This document shows positions 1 to 11,235 of a stretch of 64,000 bases of DNA, piece by piece. A program made the position numbers and the translations under genes. Source of the DNA: Bidens hawaiensis (Eukaryota; Streptophyta; Magnoliopsida; Asterales; Asteraceae); assembly GCA_021521415.1 (NCBI GenBank), contig JAIQDT010009049.1, positions 1 to 64,000 on the forward strand, written 5' to 3'. Under the pieces are notes generated by a model. The model ran no database searches. It saw only the letters and a program-made list of their open reading frames with translations, and was not told the origin of the DNA. How positions within the stretch are numbered: the stretch's first letter is position 1; each line of letters starts with the position of its first letter.

Positions 1-509
1 CTTGAGGTCTTGATAAAGTTGCAACTCATTGGTGTCATTGATGTAAAAGCTGAAAATTTTGAGGGATTGCCTTTTGCGCATGTGGGATGACTAAGAAAGT
101 TGTAAAGTTATTTGCAAAATTCAATCCGTCAATTTTTTTTTGGTTTTTAATGCAAGAAGCTCTTGAACCAGATGCATTATAGGTGGTCTGCGACTAGTAC
201 ATATCACCCTAAAAGACGAGAGTGAAAGTTGTCATTTACAAGATAATACACAACTTGTTGAATGTCGTACGTATAATGTTGGACCAGTTGATATTTTCTT
301 TTTGCACCCAAATTTTTGGTTGCATGGCTTTATATGGACTATCCATATTTTCCATGTGAATCTATCTTGGATTCAATGATTTATCGTCGACCCCACCCCG
401 CAGAAGGATCACACTCAGTAAAAGTAATCAAATTGCATGTGGCTTATGACTAGTTTTAGAAGTGAAAAGTAATCAAATTAAGTGACATTTAGGTTTTATA
501 TTTTGGCAG
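1..509. other. No recognised gene; AT-rich flank
   Basis: I see no convincing coding exon here. The stretch lies directly upstream of the HIPP remnant, where the first metal-binding domain of a two-domain HIPP would be expected, but no M-x-C-x-x-C motif is readable. If that part of the gene exists it is outside the window or lost. Confidence 0.4.
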
Positions 510-1386
510 CCACTCCTGTAAAAACAGTTGTGCTGAAGATGTCGATGCATTGTGACGCTTGTGCTCAACGGTTACAAAAAAGGATTCGGAAGATCAAAGG
601 TAAACGTATTAACCCAATGTTGTAAGCCGTTTTGGTATCTTAACAGTTTATAATATTGACGTAAGAGAATAACAAAGAGTATTCTTAAAAAGGTAGTACG
701 TTACTGAATGCATAAAACATTATATCTGGGTTTTCAAAAAAATTTAAATTTAACAGATGTTGTCTAATCCTCTTACAAATACTTGATCTATCTCCTTTTG
801 ATCATTAAACTCAAAACGATTACAGTAAAGTGGTAGCAAACAGACAACAAACAACTACAAAATTAAAGACACAAATTTACGCAATAAATTTAAGCGTTTT
901 ACACTTGCATTGGAATACACTCTTTTTTATGTTTGGACCTTTTTTGTCATGTTTCATTTTCTCTAGGAGTCTTGTAACTCTTAATTTAGCTCTGTACGTA
1001 TCAAAATTCAAATACTTACATTTTAATGTAGGTGTTGAGTCAGTGAAGACAGAGTTAGCTAATGAACAAGTGGTGGTGACGGGTGTGCTTGAGCCTGAGA
1101 AGTTAATGAACGATATAATCAAGAAAACCCGAAAGCAAGCTTCCATAATAGTAAAAAGAAGAAGAAAAGAAGGAAGCGGAGAAGAAAGAGGAGGAGAAGG
1201 AGGAGGAAGCTCCAGACGGAAAGAAGGAAGATGACATAAATACAGAAACCAAAAAAAATGAATCTTCGTCGCCTAAGAATTACATGGACTATTATTTATT
1301 CATATGCCCCTCAAATGTTCAGTGATGAGAATCCTCATGCTTGTTTGGTAATGTTATGTCACAAAGATGATCAGTCATATTATTGA
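510..1386 (+). pseudogene. HIPP (heavy-metal-associated isoprenylated plant protein) remnant
   Basis: HIPPs bind metal ions through HMA domains and are anchored to membranes by a farnesylated C-terminus. Exon-like 510-599 encodes the first half of an HMA domain with the metal site MHCDAC. A GT-AG intron follows (600-1031) and reading resumes at GVESVKTELANEQVVVTG, the second half of the domain. After KKTRKQASII the frame is lost near 1150. The typical Lys/Glu-rich linker ending in APDGKKEDD continues in another frame (about 1155-1300). A second shift near 1300 leads to YAPQMFSDENPHACLVM, the characteristic HIPP tail with CaaX box CLVM at 1342-1353. The expected stop after CLVM is missing and reading runs on to a stop at 1384-1386. 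Two frameshifts, a lost stop and no visible N-terminal half make this a pseudogene. The family call is firm; the exact paralogue is not. Confidence 0.8.
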
Positions 1387-2072
1387 CATCGTATTTAGTG
1401 TCTTAGCTTTCCTTGTTATGATTTGATAACTAGTAAGTAATGAAGTTTTACTTGTGGTATGATTAGCATTTATTGTGCAATAGATGTTTCAAGGGGCAGG
1501 CCAATTGGTGACCCTACTCATTTAATTTGACTAGTCTTTCACTAAAACCAATAATTGAGAGCATGTTTTCAAACGTAAGTCTTCTACACTCGTGCAATTT
1601 GACATGGTCTTTATAATCAATCAATGATATTACAAGTTGGCTTTTACATTTCTAGTGACTAGTTCAACGGTATTAGGGGTGCTTGGAGAAGTATGGGGTG
1701 GTGCTGGAAAACTAAAACTACTTGATTCAATCACTTTTCTTACACAAAACAATTAAATTTATTTGCATAACATTCGACTACTAGAAGCCACGAAATCAGT
1801 TGCCAAGTCCACAAAGAGCTAATGGCACCAATGTTACCGATGTAGCTGATGAAACTGACTGACTACGTATTATACCCAAGTGGTGCTCCGGATACCTAAA
1901 GAAATATAATATTAGTGGATAAGCTTAAGCAAAAGTCTTAGAAAATCTAAAAGCGTACATTTATTATTAGAGAAAGTCGCCAAATAACTATTTTGAAAAA
2001 ACAATTATTAAAGTAACCTTGGCTTTTTTTTAATTACCAAAATGGCTGGTAATTAAAAAGGTGGTGATTTTG
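1387..2072. other. AT-rich intergenic, no gene seen
   Basis: No coding exon, structured RNA or clear repeat terminus was recognised in this stretch. Confidence 0.4.
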
Positions 2073-2437
2073 AGCTCAATTAGCCTTTATATATTGTGTC
2101 GACCCTTCATATCATGAGTCAAACCCTTCACTCATGTGCCTTTATATAAAAGTTATTTTCTTTGTGTTATGAGATATGATACAGCACATCACCTCCGGTT
2201 GTTTCAGTTTTTTTAATATATTATAACTTAGATTATAAAAATTGAATTTAATTTTAAAAAATGAGATACAAATTAAGAGAGAGAGAGAGATTAAACTTAT
2301 TTGTATAGTTCTTTTATTTTAATATTAACAATTTTCTAAAAATACTTGTAATTTACAGCTCATGTAGCGTTCATATCTTGTGTCAACCTTTCATGTCTCA
2401 TGGGCCAACCCTTCACTCATGTGCCTTTATGTAAAAG

Positions 2438-3206
2438 TAGGGCTGTAAACGAACCCGAACGAACACGAACAAGGCCTTGATCATGTTCGTTCGCTAAGAA
2501 ATAATGTGTTCACGAACACTTACCGAACGAGATTTTATGTTCGTGTTCGTTCATTAAGGAAATCAATGTGTTCACGAACGGTTCGTGAACACAAACGAAA
2601 CACAAATAAAATCGGAAAAGCCTAGAGATTGAGACTGATGTATTAATCAATGTGAATAATGAAAGCCTGTAAATGAATCGAATGAACACGAAAAATGGCA
2701 TGTTCGTGTTCTTTCATTTAACTTTAAAAGAACATAGACACTTAATTGAACAAATATTTATGTTCATGTTCGTTTATTTAAAAAGGGGACATTTGTGTTC
2801 ATTTGTTTAAAATCTAAACGAACATAACTGAACAAAGATAAACGAACGTACATGAACAAATGTAAATGAACACAAACAAACATAAACGAATTTAAATGAA
2901 AACACCTAAATGAACACAAATTAACAAATATAAAACCTTTAAGCAGATGACCTATCTAGATAATATTTAATTATTTTCTATTAATACATAAAGGAACATA
3001 AATGAACAGACATAAATGAACATAAATAAACGAACGTTCATGAACATAAATGAACGAACGGAACATGTGTTCATGTTCGTTCGTTTAATTAAACGAACAC
3101 AAGTTTTTTGTTCAAGTTCGTTCGTTTATTAATAAACGAACATAAACGAACTTCCCATCGAACGGTTCACGAATGTTCATCGAACGTTCGGTTCGTTTAC
3201 AGGCTA
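2438..3206. mobile_element. Non-autonomous hAT-like MITE (copy 1)
   Basis: The 769-bp element starts TAGGGCTGTAAACGAAC and ends with the inverted match GTTCGTTTACAGGCTA. It is flanked by the perfect 8-bp target duplication TGTAAAAG (2430-2437 and 3207-3214), the size typical of hAT transposons. The interior is built from iterated GTTCGTTYGTT and AACGAACAT motifs on both strands, so it can fold back extensively. It has no transposase. The related duplicated copy at about 2143-2150 has a single TATAAAAG at the matching place, confirming insertion. A second family member lies at 46939-47666. Confidence 0.9.
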
Positions 3207-3400
3207 TGTAAAAGTTATTTCTTTCTCTTGTAAGATATGATACAACATATCACTCCCCGTCGTTTTCTTTTTTGTTTTTATAAATATATTATAACTTAGA
3301 TTTTACTATATGAATTTTAATTTTAAAAAATGAGATACAAATTAAAGAGAGAGAGAGAGATTAAACTTATTTGTATTTAGAAATCTTCTTTTATTTTATA

Positions 3401-3817
3401 CTAGCTCTGAACCCGTGTATTACACGAGATGTTTCAAACGATAAAAATAAATAAGGTTCGTTATTTCATTTGTGATTCTCAAAATACTTATGAATTAATT
3501 TAATATATATCGACTTAAAGGAAAAACAAACGGGTTAATGAAAATTACTAAAATAGCATAGTTTTGGAAACGTCGGGTGTGGATTTGCAAGAAATTTAAA
3601 AAATATGTTAAAGTTGCGTTGTTGGTCAAACTTCAGGTATAAAATAACACTATGTTATAAAATCCACACTATGTTATAAGTTATAACCCGCTTGACAAAA
3701 TGATTTTGACTCATGACCCATGGATAGCTAGAATGAATGAGATGAGAGATTAGAAATTAGGAGAATTGTAGGCTTGACACTTAAACTTCAACATTTTCTT
3801 TTATTAGTATTGTAAGA
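3401..3817 (-). mobile_element. Short non-autonomous Helitron
   Basis: Read on the minus strand, the 417-bp element begins TCTTACAATACTAATAAAAG at 3817 and ends with a short GC-rich hairpin (one mismatch in the stem) followed by CTAG at 3404-3401. These are the TC and hairpin-CTRR ends of Helitrons. It sits between A and T without target duplication. The paralogous copy near 2320 reads TTAATATTAACAATTTTC without the insert, giving a direct empty-site proof. No captured gene was seen. Confidence 0.88.
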
Positions 3818-3888
3818 TTAACAATTTTCTAAATAATCAATAACAAAAAAAAATTAACCCATAAATAACGTTTTTAAGACGATAATTA

Positions 3889-4613
3889 TCTAATATATAC
3901 AAAAGAAGAGTTTAGTGCCGCTAAGTCGCCATTGGGCCACTTGGCGGCACCTTACTTGTCCTTAGTATTTTGTTTTTTTTCTTTTTTGTTTTCTTTTTTT
4001 CGTTTTTTGTTTTTGTTTTCGTTTTTGTTTTTTTTTTTTTTGCTTTTTTTCCGTTGGGTATCGTAACAAATATAACAGAAGCAGATTGAATGACAATTCT
4101 GTTTTTCTTTTGGTTGTTTTAATTCCAATATCATAACGAACGTGACGGAAACCGACCGAATTCGCATAGACTCAAAGTCAACGCCTGGGGCCGACACACT
4201 CAGTCTTGCCAACACGCTCGAGTTTAGCGACCGACACCACCCCATTGGTCCAAATTTTTATATTTTTTCTCTTTTTTTAGCTCCGGTACATTGGCAAGCA
4301 TAACCTAGCGGAACCGACCGAATTTGTGTCAAGTCAACGCCTTAATGCTCGGGACTAACGCTTGAGTTTTACCACCCCCCGGTTTACCGACCAAACAAAC
4401 GCCGTTTTAAATAATTTATTTTTTTTATATGTTGATTGATAAATATATTTTTTATATATTAATAATGTGTCTATACCATAACGAATTTAAATGATACTAC
4501 CTAAATCTCCGCGTCAACTCACGACGTAATGCTCGGGCTTTATTAACGCTTGGGTTCTACTGACACCCAGGTTTTACCAATTGCCCGGCGCAACGCGCCG
4601 GGTGAAAATCTAG
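3889..4613 (+). mobile_element. Non-autonomous Helitron
   Basis: It begins TCTAATATATACAAAAGAAG after an A. It ends with the perfect 8-bp hairpin CCCGGCGC-AAC-GCGCCGGG (about 4584-4602) followed by TGAAAATCTAG. The terminal CTAG at 4610-4613 fits CTRR, although the next host base is G rather than the usual T. The interior is low-complexity T/C-rich sequence, which produces a spurious Lys/Asn-rich minus-strand reading frame. No Rep/helicase gene is present. Confidence 0.75.
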
Positions 4614-4628
4614 GTAATAACAATAAAA

Positions 4629-5036
4629 ATGTTGAGTCATTTTCTCCAACGTCATCCTCTCCTAGGCCGTTATACGAACGAAAAAAAAAAAACTATTGCG
4701 CCGTTTTCTCCTATTCTCGAAATTTGTTGGCTACACAATCTATTATTGGAACTACATCGAACACTTTCCCCTTCCACTCTGATCTATTGTGAAAATGCAA
4801 GTGTCTGCTTCTTATCCAATATTCCAGTTCAGCATCAACGTACGAAGCACATTGAGTTAGGCATACATTTCATTTCGAGAAAAAGTCTGCATGGGTCAAG
4901 TTTGAATTCCTACACATGCCTTCTTGATACAGATAGCGGATTATTTTACAAAAGGTCTACCTCGTGTGTTGTTGAAGATTTCCGATCCAGTCTCGATATA
5001 TGTTTCACTCTCGTTTCGACTGTGAGGGTATAATAG
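4629..5036 (+). pseudogene. Ty1/copia RNase H fragment
   Basis: The reading EICWLHNLLLELHRTLSPST, then IYCENASVCFLSN and RTKHIELGIHFI, is the C-terminal part of a copia-type RNase H. The usual YCDN is YCEN here. After a frame change the tail VEDFRSSLDIC matches the usual end of these polyproteins. No LTR, integrase or reverse transcriptase is adjacent, and frame disruptions separate the conserved pieces. It lies between two Helitron termini (4613 and 5110), so it may be older host-site debris that they inserted beside. Confidence 0.75.
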
Positions 5037-5109
5037 GAATTATGTTAGTAATAAATGTAGTTCCGTGTATCTCTCAGTTATTTTGTATCATATCTCGAAA
5101 TATGAAATA

Positions 5110-6054
5110 CTAGATTTTTCTCCCCGTATTACGGGGTTGTTTTACATTATTCGTTTTCAATATCTATATATGTATATTTGGATTTTATTTTATTTATTGT
5201 AAGATAATAAATATACTTGAGGTTTGATGATGAAATGGTTTCACAAATAGATGATATGTTATAATTCGGTTTAAAAGCTATCTGGGTTTGGTGATACCCA
5301 TTACCCAATTATTTTCTTTATTATAAAATTGTTTCTTAATTATAAATAATATTTTTTTAAAGAAATTAGGATATTAATTTTTAGTATAACCCTATTTTAT
5401 ATGATTTTCATATCAAATATTTGATAAGATTAATTTTTAATATAATGAGATGTTATAACCCGTTTAAGAGCTATAAGGGTTTGGTGAGACATTTACCCGT
5501 GAATTCGAGTCAAATGCGTGAGAAACCTTCATTTACAAATAAAGTAATCTGATAGCTTGAGAGAATGATTGTTTTACATTTTTCTTTTTTTAATATTTAC
5601 TTTTTGAATTTTAATTTTCTTTATTATAAGAGAATTAATATTATACTTAGGTTTGATGATGAAAGCGTTTCATAAAAAATGATATGTTATAACCCCTTTA
5701 AAAGCTATCTGGATTTGGTGACCCATGGCCCGCTTATGTTTTTCACTATAAAATTGTTTATTAATTATAAATAATATTTTTTCTTTTTAAATTAGATATT
5801 AAATTTTAGCATATCTCTATTTTATAGGAATTTTCCATCAAATAATTGGTAAGATTAATTTTTAATTTAATGAGATGTTATAACCCGTTTAAGAGCTATC
5901 TAGTTTTGGTAAGACCCATACCCATGAATTTGGGTTAAATCAATGAGAGGCCTCCATTTAAAAATCAAGCAATTTAATGGCTCCCATAAAAGAGGGAGCG
6001 ATCACATCGCGACACATAGGATTTTAGTGTTTTCGTTTATATATATATCATAGA
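5110..6054 (-). mobile_element. Non-autonomous Helitron with internal 420-bp tandem duplication
   Basis: On the minus strand it starts TCTATGATATATATATAAAC at 6054, with host A before it. It ends with the hairpin CCCCGT-AAT-ACGGGG and CTAG at 5113-5110, followed by T. Inside, a block carrying ATGTTATAACCCGTTTAAGA and the phrase AGCTATCTGG recurs at about 5260, 5455, 5683 and 5876. The first and third, and the second and fourth, are alike, which gives a tandem repeat of about 422 bp. No transposase gene is present. Confidence 0.82.
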
Positions 6055-6880
6055 TTGGTAGTTATTTATAAAGGGTAAAGATCATTGAGATAAATTCATG
6101 GTTTGATTTACAATTCTCTTCAGAAAGTATGTAGGTTATAAGTCAAGCATCAACATAATTTAAAGAATGCATTTTTGTATATGTTAAAAGGTACATTGTA
6201 TTACCATTACTCCTCTGCATATTGCTTTTCTAGCAAGTGTTGCAGGGTAGTTTATGTCATCTCCAAGAACCTCCTCTGTCTGGTAGTGCAAATAATCTTA
6301 AGGGTGCATCAGGTCATGACATCTTATATACCACAATCATGGCCGCAACTCGATGTAAGGGTTTACACACCTAATATCAGGCGAACTTCAACTAGTCACT
6401 GTGTCTGTTTGAGAAAATATTATCTTATAGAATGACAGGAAACAAGCTATTGAGGTGAAGCTTAAAGGTAGTATAGTCATACACACACACAAGTAATCAT
6501 TAGAGAATATACAATTGGTAGTAGGATGTAGCAACATAATAAATACTTTCCATGTATAGCTTTATGTACTCTTGTATAAGTATTGATAATTGATCTATGC
6601 TCCATTAATACGTGTAGGGACAAGGTCTAATGGATGTTTATTCTGAGCTTCAAAAACAAAGTGAAAACATAAATCATTTTTCAAAATGTATCAAGGGAGT
6701 AGTATATCTACATGATAAATTTGTGCATGATGGTTATGGTAAGTACATATAAAACTCGAAAATCATATCACTACGACATCATCATCATCATAGAAGTAAG
6801 TTCTCTTCACATATCATCTCCTCTTGAAACATACCATTAAGATTGCATTTCTTCTAGTCGGTCGGTCGGTTGGTTGGTGA
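6055..6880 (+). other. Possible host gene fragment, unidentified
   Basis: Two exon-like stretches with splice-like borders can be read on the plus strand. At about 6246-6352 a peptide containing EPPLSGSANNLKGASGHDI follows a CAG and precedes GTAAGG. At about 6634-6741 a peptide beginning LMDVYSELQKQSENINHF and ending HDGY precedes GTAAGT. A short piece at 6439-6467 (KQAIEVKLK) has CAG and GT borders. Joining them does not give one unambiguous open frame, and I do not recognise the protein. The stretch points toward the end of the convergent minus-strand KIN-beta gene and may also hold that gene's downstream sequence. Confidence 0.3.
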
Positions 6881-9800
6881 TTATTGATGTATAGACTTGT
6901 AGAGAACAACAGTGACATACTTGGATAGGAACCGATGAGTTGATCCAAGGGCTACAACAGAATCACTGGTTTTTCCTTTCTGCATGTAAAGATGGTTTAT
7001 GACAACATGTTGAGGTCGGGGAGTAGGCTCCATGTGGTGTGGAGGGGCGTTAAGAAGCGTCATCTGGAGATGTGGCGGCACTAATGGCGGCTCTTTTGCA
7101 TAATCCTCATGCCCAAGTTGTAAATTGTTGTAGCTTGAATCTGGTGATTGTGGTGGTTCAAAACCAGATATGCTTTCAATGTCTTCGGGTACATATTCCT
7201 GTCATCGAAAACATTAATGCTAAATAAATGCTTTTACTCCGTTTGGCTCGTTAAAGATAAACTTAAAGGTCAAAATTGTGGTTTATTGTGGGGTTAACAT
7301 GATTCAAAAGCTAAAAGGTAAAGAAAGTATATAAACTATCACCTGCTGTTGAAGAAAAATGACAAAAGAAGACATCCATAAAAATCCAGACAGCTTTTAC
7401 AAAGATACAAAATATAATAACAAACTTCACATCACATCACATGATTTATCTATACTAGGGACCACTTCAAAATTCCAAAATATGTATACTTTTAAAGAAC
7501 GAATAAGACGTTACATGTATTGGACTTTCAAAAGCTTGTGCAGTAATAAATTTTGTAACTTTGGCTCATGATAGAAGAACACCTTTCGAAATGCACGCCA
7601 ACCCCCCCCCCCCCCCCCAAAAAAAAAAAAGTATCGATTATCAAAACAAGACGTTTTGTCCTATAAGTTACTTAGGTTTTATCAAGTGATCAAGTGTTCA
7701 ATACCTAGGATACCCGTTATGCATAATCAAAGTTACTTTGATATATGCAATTTCAGGGAAAGTACCTGCAAATCTAAGATGTTATAAGTATTGCCCGCTT
7801 CGTCCTGTGTCCATGGCACATCTGGGGAATACCTCCATTGACCATCAACGATAAATCTATACTGGTAAACACCCGAAGGAAGAATCTTTAATATGATGAA
7901 ATCTTTTCCCGATCTCTGCAGCGGCTTCCTGGTCAAGAACAAAGCATCAAATAGTTATTTATTTAGATACTGTGTATACACATACACACACACACACATA
8001 TATAGAGAGAGAGAGGCGTGATCAAAACAAAATCATTATATGTAGTAGTATCCACATATAGTGGTAGAGAGAAAGAGGGGCATTGATAAGCTATTGCATA
8101 GTCGTCTTATGTATCACAGTTAAAGAAATAGACGAAAGTAATGCTTAACTGGTTCTTGCAATTCTCTACTTAGAAACATAACTGTAAACTCGTGAATACC
8201 ACTCTTAAAACACTTTTTTTTTTCATTTTTTAAATGCTATTAATCTTTACCAAAACCAAAAAAGAAATAAATAAATATATATATATATTTGTAGTTTGTG
8301 AAAGTACAGTTATGTAGCTTGTAATCTACATATATTTATCTCGTATGAGATACATATATCTAACTTCACAGTATTCATATATGTACTTCTGCAATCTACA
8401 ATTTTTTCTTTTTATTTTGGCAATAGTAATAGCATATAAAAAACAATGAAAAAATAAAATTAAAAAAAATATTAGTATTCAAAAATGATTTTCACAAGTT
8501 TTCAGGTTAAATAAGGTTTTGTTGTATCCCTCCCCTATCTAAAAAGCGTACAAAGAAAACGAACACATGGGCCTTAAATTTTAGGCATGGTGTCCGAAAG
8601 TTTTTTGATTATCGTTTTTATATTTCTTTTCACATGGTATCAGTGAATAAAACTTCGCCTAAAAATTTAATTTCCTTTTTATACTTTTTAGGCACAAACT
8701 TACTTTTAGCATAACTCAAACCTATATATGTCACATTAATCTAAAATATAAAACAAACGGACGTGACTAGATAAACATTAAATAGACAAAATTTAATTTT
8801 TTTTCACCTTGTTTTCCAATTGTCCCATGAGCCTTCCACGGCCACTTCTTTACCATCATAGCTCCATGTGATCATAGTTGGAATTCCTTGCTCGGTCACC
8901 ATGTCTTCATAGTTGGAGGTGTCTTGCATCCATGAATTGTTTGATTGCATCTCATCGGGTCTTTGTAATGGAGCCACGGGTACCTACAAAATACACACAA
9001 CAATGCAAAAGATCACAACTTTACCATATCTTTGCCACTTGTACATTATCAGAGACGTGATGTAAAATAGATTGTGTTTCTTAACTGCTAAGGTAACATA
9101 TGGCGTGAGAAAGATGCACGCTTTTCCGTTTGTTTACCAAAATTGAATAAAAACAATTTAAGAGATAGGGATAAAGATAAAGGAAAGTCTTCTAATATAA
9201 ATAAATTGCAAGAATCACTTCAAAGATAAGTATATCACTCTCTTCTGTTTTCTACAAACGGACAACTCACTTCCATTTTAGAACATATGTGCTAAAATAG
9301 TATTTTAGAAGTCACATACTCGACTACTCATATCGAATACATAATACATAGTATTGGATGATAGTTAAATTAAAAAAAATAACATATTAACAAATCCAAC
9401 ACATTAAATGGTGTATTTATTTACTTTTACAAAAGTAGTTATCGTGATTAGAAAAGTTAGAATCAGCTAGGGATGGTTTGGGAATTCTATGTTTATACAT
9501 ACAATCTTTCTTCTTTGAGACATTATAGTTATACTATTATAATAATCAGAAAACTGTAATCATAATCCCTGGTTGGAAATATCTGCATTAGATGATGAAG
9601 TTTGCGTTTCTTTATTTATTGTTTTGAAGTAATTATATCATCCACATATTTTTGCTCGAAATCTAGTGTTTGGTGAAGTTAGATTGACGGGTATGAAGTC
9701 TGCTTTTAGCTAGTTATTGAAAGGCTGCGAATTTGTGGTTGTTTGGTTATGAATTTCGGTCAACCCCTGTTTCATATGCCTTCTATATCTGTATAAGCCT

Positions 9801-10607
9801 AATAATGAATGAACACAATAAAAGTCGGTAATGTGTCGACTTAAATTAGACAATCTTTATACATAACTAGGCTTTTTTTCATATCATAGAAGGCGTATTA
9901 AACCAGGGTTGACCAAAAATCATAATCAAACCACCACACGCCCGACATTATTTCAAAAGCTAGCCAAAACCAAGCTTCATACCCGTCAAAAACTTAACTA
10001 AACACAAGGTTTCAAGCAAAAGCATGTAAAGAAAACCAAAACAAGAAATCAAGAACTACAAACTTCAATTTCAAACAAGATTCTCACTCAATCCGATACA
10101 AAACTATGTCAACACTCATGAATTGTTTGATTCCTCCCTAATTTCATCATGAACAACCCCAAATCCAATAATCAATCGACGCACCAAAGTAACAACAAAA
10201 ACAAGATCAATCAGCACAGAAATCCCACAAAGAAATTGCATACATTTTCCAGATCTACAACATCAGCTGCGTCATAAACCTAATCAACCAACTATTTAAC
10301 AACACCAATCCACTCTATCATTACTATCATCAGAATCAAATCTTTACTAATGGGTATCAATCTTTAACCAAAAGGGTACAAAATAAATGCAAAACCCCAA
10401 AAACTAAAAAAAAAAATGAAACTTTACCTGTGGAGTAAACATTAATGGAGACCCAGAAACCCTAGGGCTTGGAGGAGGTGAATGACCCATGAAATCGCCA
10501 TCATCACCAGTCCGAGCAGCAGCCTCGTTGCCGATGGAGGTGGTGCTACCGCCGTCGCCACCGGCGGCACCACCGCCGCCGTCTTCTCTACCATTTACGT
10601 TGCCCAT
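6881..10607 (-). CDS. SnRK1 beta subunit (KIN-beta1/2 type), 4 exons
   Basis: SnRK1 is the plant energy-sensing kinase; beta subunits bridge its alpha and gamma subunits and help set its location. Exons on the minus strand are 10607-10428, 8983-8808, 7928-7766 and 7198-6881, all with GT-AG borders and compatible phases, giving 278 residues. The start MGNVNGRE places Gly2 for N-myristoylation, as in Arabidopsis KIN-beta1/2. Residues about 95-173 form the AMPK glycogen-binding (CBM48-like) domain with GSWDNWK and [13 protein letters not shown]. Residues about 190-278 are the ASC interaction domain, ending [14 protein letters not shown]. The N-terminus has a Gly/Ala/Ser-rich low-complexity stretch. 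No internal stop or frameshift was seen, and the length matches the family (about 280). Whether it corresponds to beta1 or beta2 was not decided. Confidence 0.95.
7602..7630. repeat. C17-A12 homopolymer pair in intron 3
   Basis: A run of 17 C followed by 12 A lies inside intron 3 of the KIN-beta gene. Its length is prone to sequencing error and slippage. Confidence 0.9.
9595..10070. repeat. Imperfect inverted repeat in KIN-beta intron 1
   Basis: The left arm (about 9595-9795) is complementary to the right arm (about 9880-10070). Shared blocks include TTGACGGGTATGAAG, opposite CTTCATACCCGTCAA, and GGTCAACCC, opposite GGGTTGACC. The spacer is about 85 bp. In the primary transcript this could form a long imperfect hairpin. 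No TIR or target duplication was found, so it may be a decayed foldback element or a local inverted duplication. Confidence 0.8.
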
Positions 10608-10791
10608 TTACAAAAACCCAATTCAAGATTTTAAGATTTGAAACAAACCCAGTTATAAATCTCAGTGGTTTTGTGTAATAATCAAGATTCAAGAATAATA
10701 ATAATAGTGGAATATGAAAACAAGAATCTTGATATTGAATACTTGATTGATGGAGCTGCACTGTGGATGTGAGATGGAGATGAACAAGAGA

Positions 10792-10831
<40 letters not shown>

Positions 10832-10850
10832 AGGTAATGAGTGTATGATG
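10608..10850 (-). promoter_or_regulatory. KIN-beta 5' leader or proximal promoter with (GA)n
   Basis: Upstream of the start codon lies a (GA)17 run at 10795-10828, read as CT-rich on the gene strand. Such pyrimidine-rich stretches are common in plant 5' leaders and core promoters. I could not place a transcription start or a convincing TATA box. Confidence 0.5.
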
Positions 10851-11235
10851 CGGACTTGAAATTAATTTTTTCTTTTTTCAGAGAATTATTATTATTATTA
10901 TTATTATTATTTAATGAGATGAGACTTGAATTGTTGTAAAATCATACATTTTTTTTTCAAGAAACCAATCATCAATTTATATGATTTTTGTACTTTATTT
11001 ATTGAGGAAAAGAGTTGAGTGAGTTTGATATTTTCGAGCTCGACTCGGAGTTTAACGAATTTTAAGCTTTGATTTGTTTAAAGCTTTATTTTTAAAACCC
11101 GACTTGATCTATGGATAGATTTTCAAGTTTGAATTTTATAGTTATCTTTTATGTATTTATAGCTATATAGATATTTTGTATAAGATGCTATTTATTGTAT
11201 AGCTATTTTTATTATAATGTTATATAATATATATA
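10851..11235. other. AT-rich intergenic with (TTA)n
   Basis: Contains a TTA trinucleotide run at about 10887-10911 and otherwise AT-rich sequence without a recognisable gene. Confidence 0.5.

Larger units (their letters stand above)
2073..3850. repeat. 285-bp tandem duplication, second copy split by two insertions
   Basis: A unit that includes CTTCACTCATGTGCC and, further on, a GA run occurs at about 2073-2350 and again from about 2358, period 285 bp. The second copy is expanded by a hAT MITE (2438-3206) and a Helitron (3401-3817). After the Helitron it resumes with TTAACAATTTTCTAA, which matches the first copy at about 2325. The first copy therefore preserves the empty site for both insertions. 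Confidence 0.85.

Noticed and set aside
830..1031. Upstream extension of the HIPP exon to an ATG at 830
   Set aside because: It reads through the intron; the conserved domain resumes exactly after the AG at 1031.
3952..4245. Lys/Asn-rich minus-strand frame
   Set aside because: Produced by T-rich low-complexity sequence inside a Helitron.
7359..7571. 70-codon plus-strand frame in intron 3 of KIN-beta
   Set aside because: No domain, AT-rich, inside an intron of a well-supported gene.
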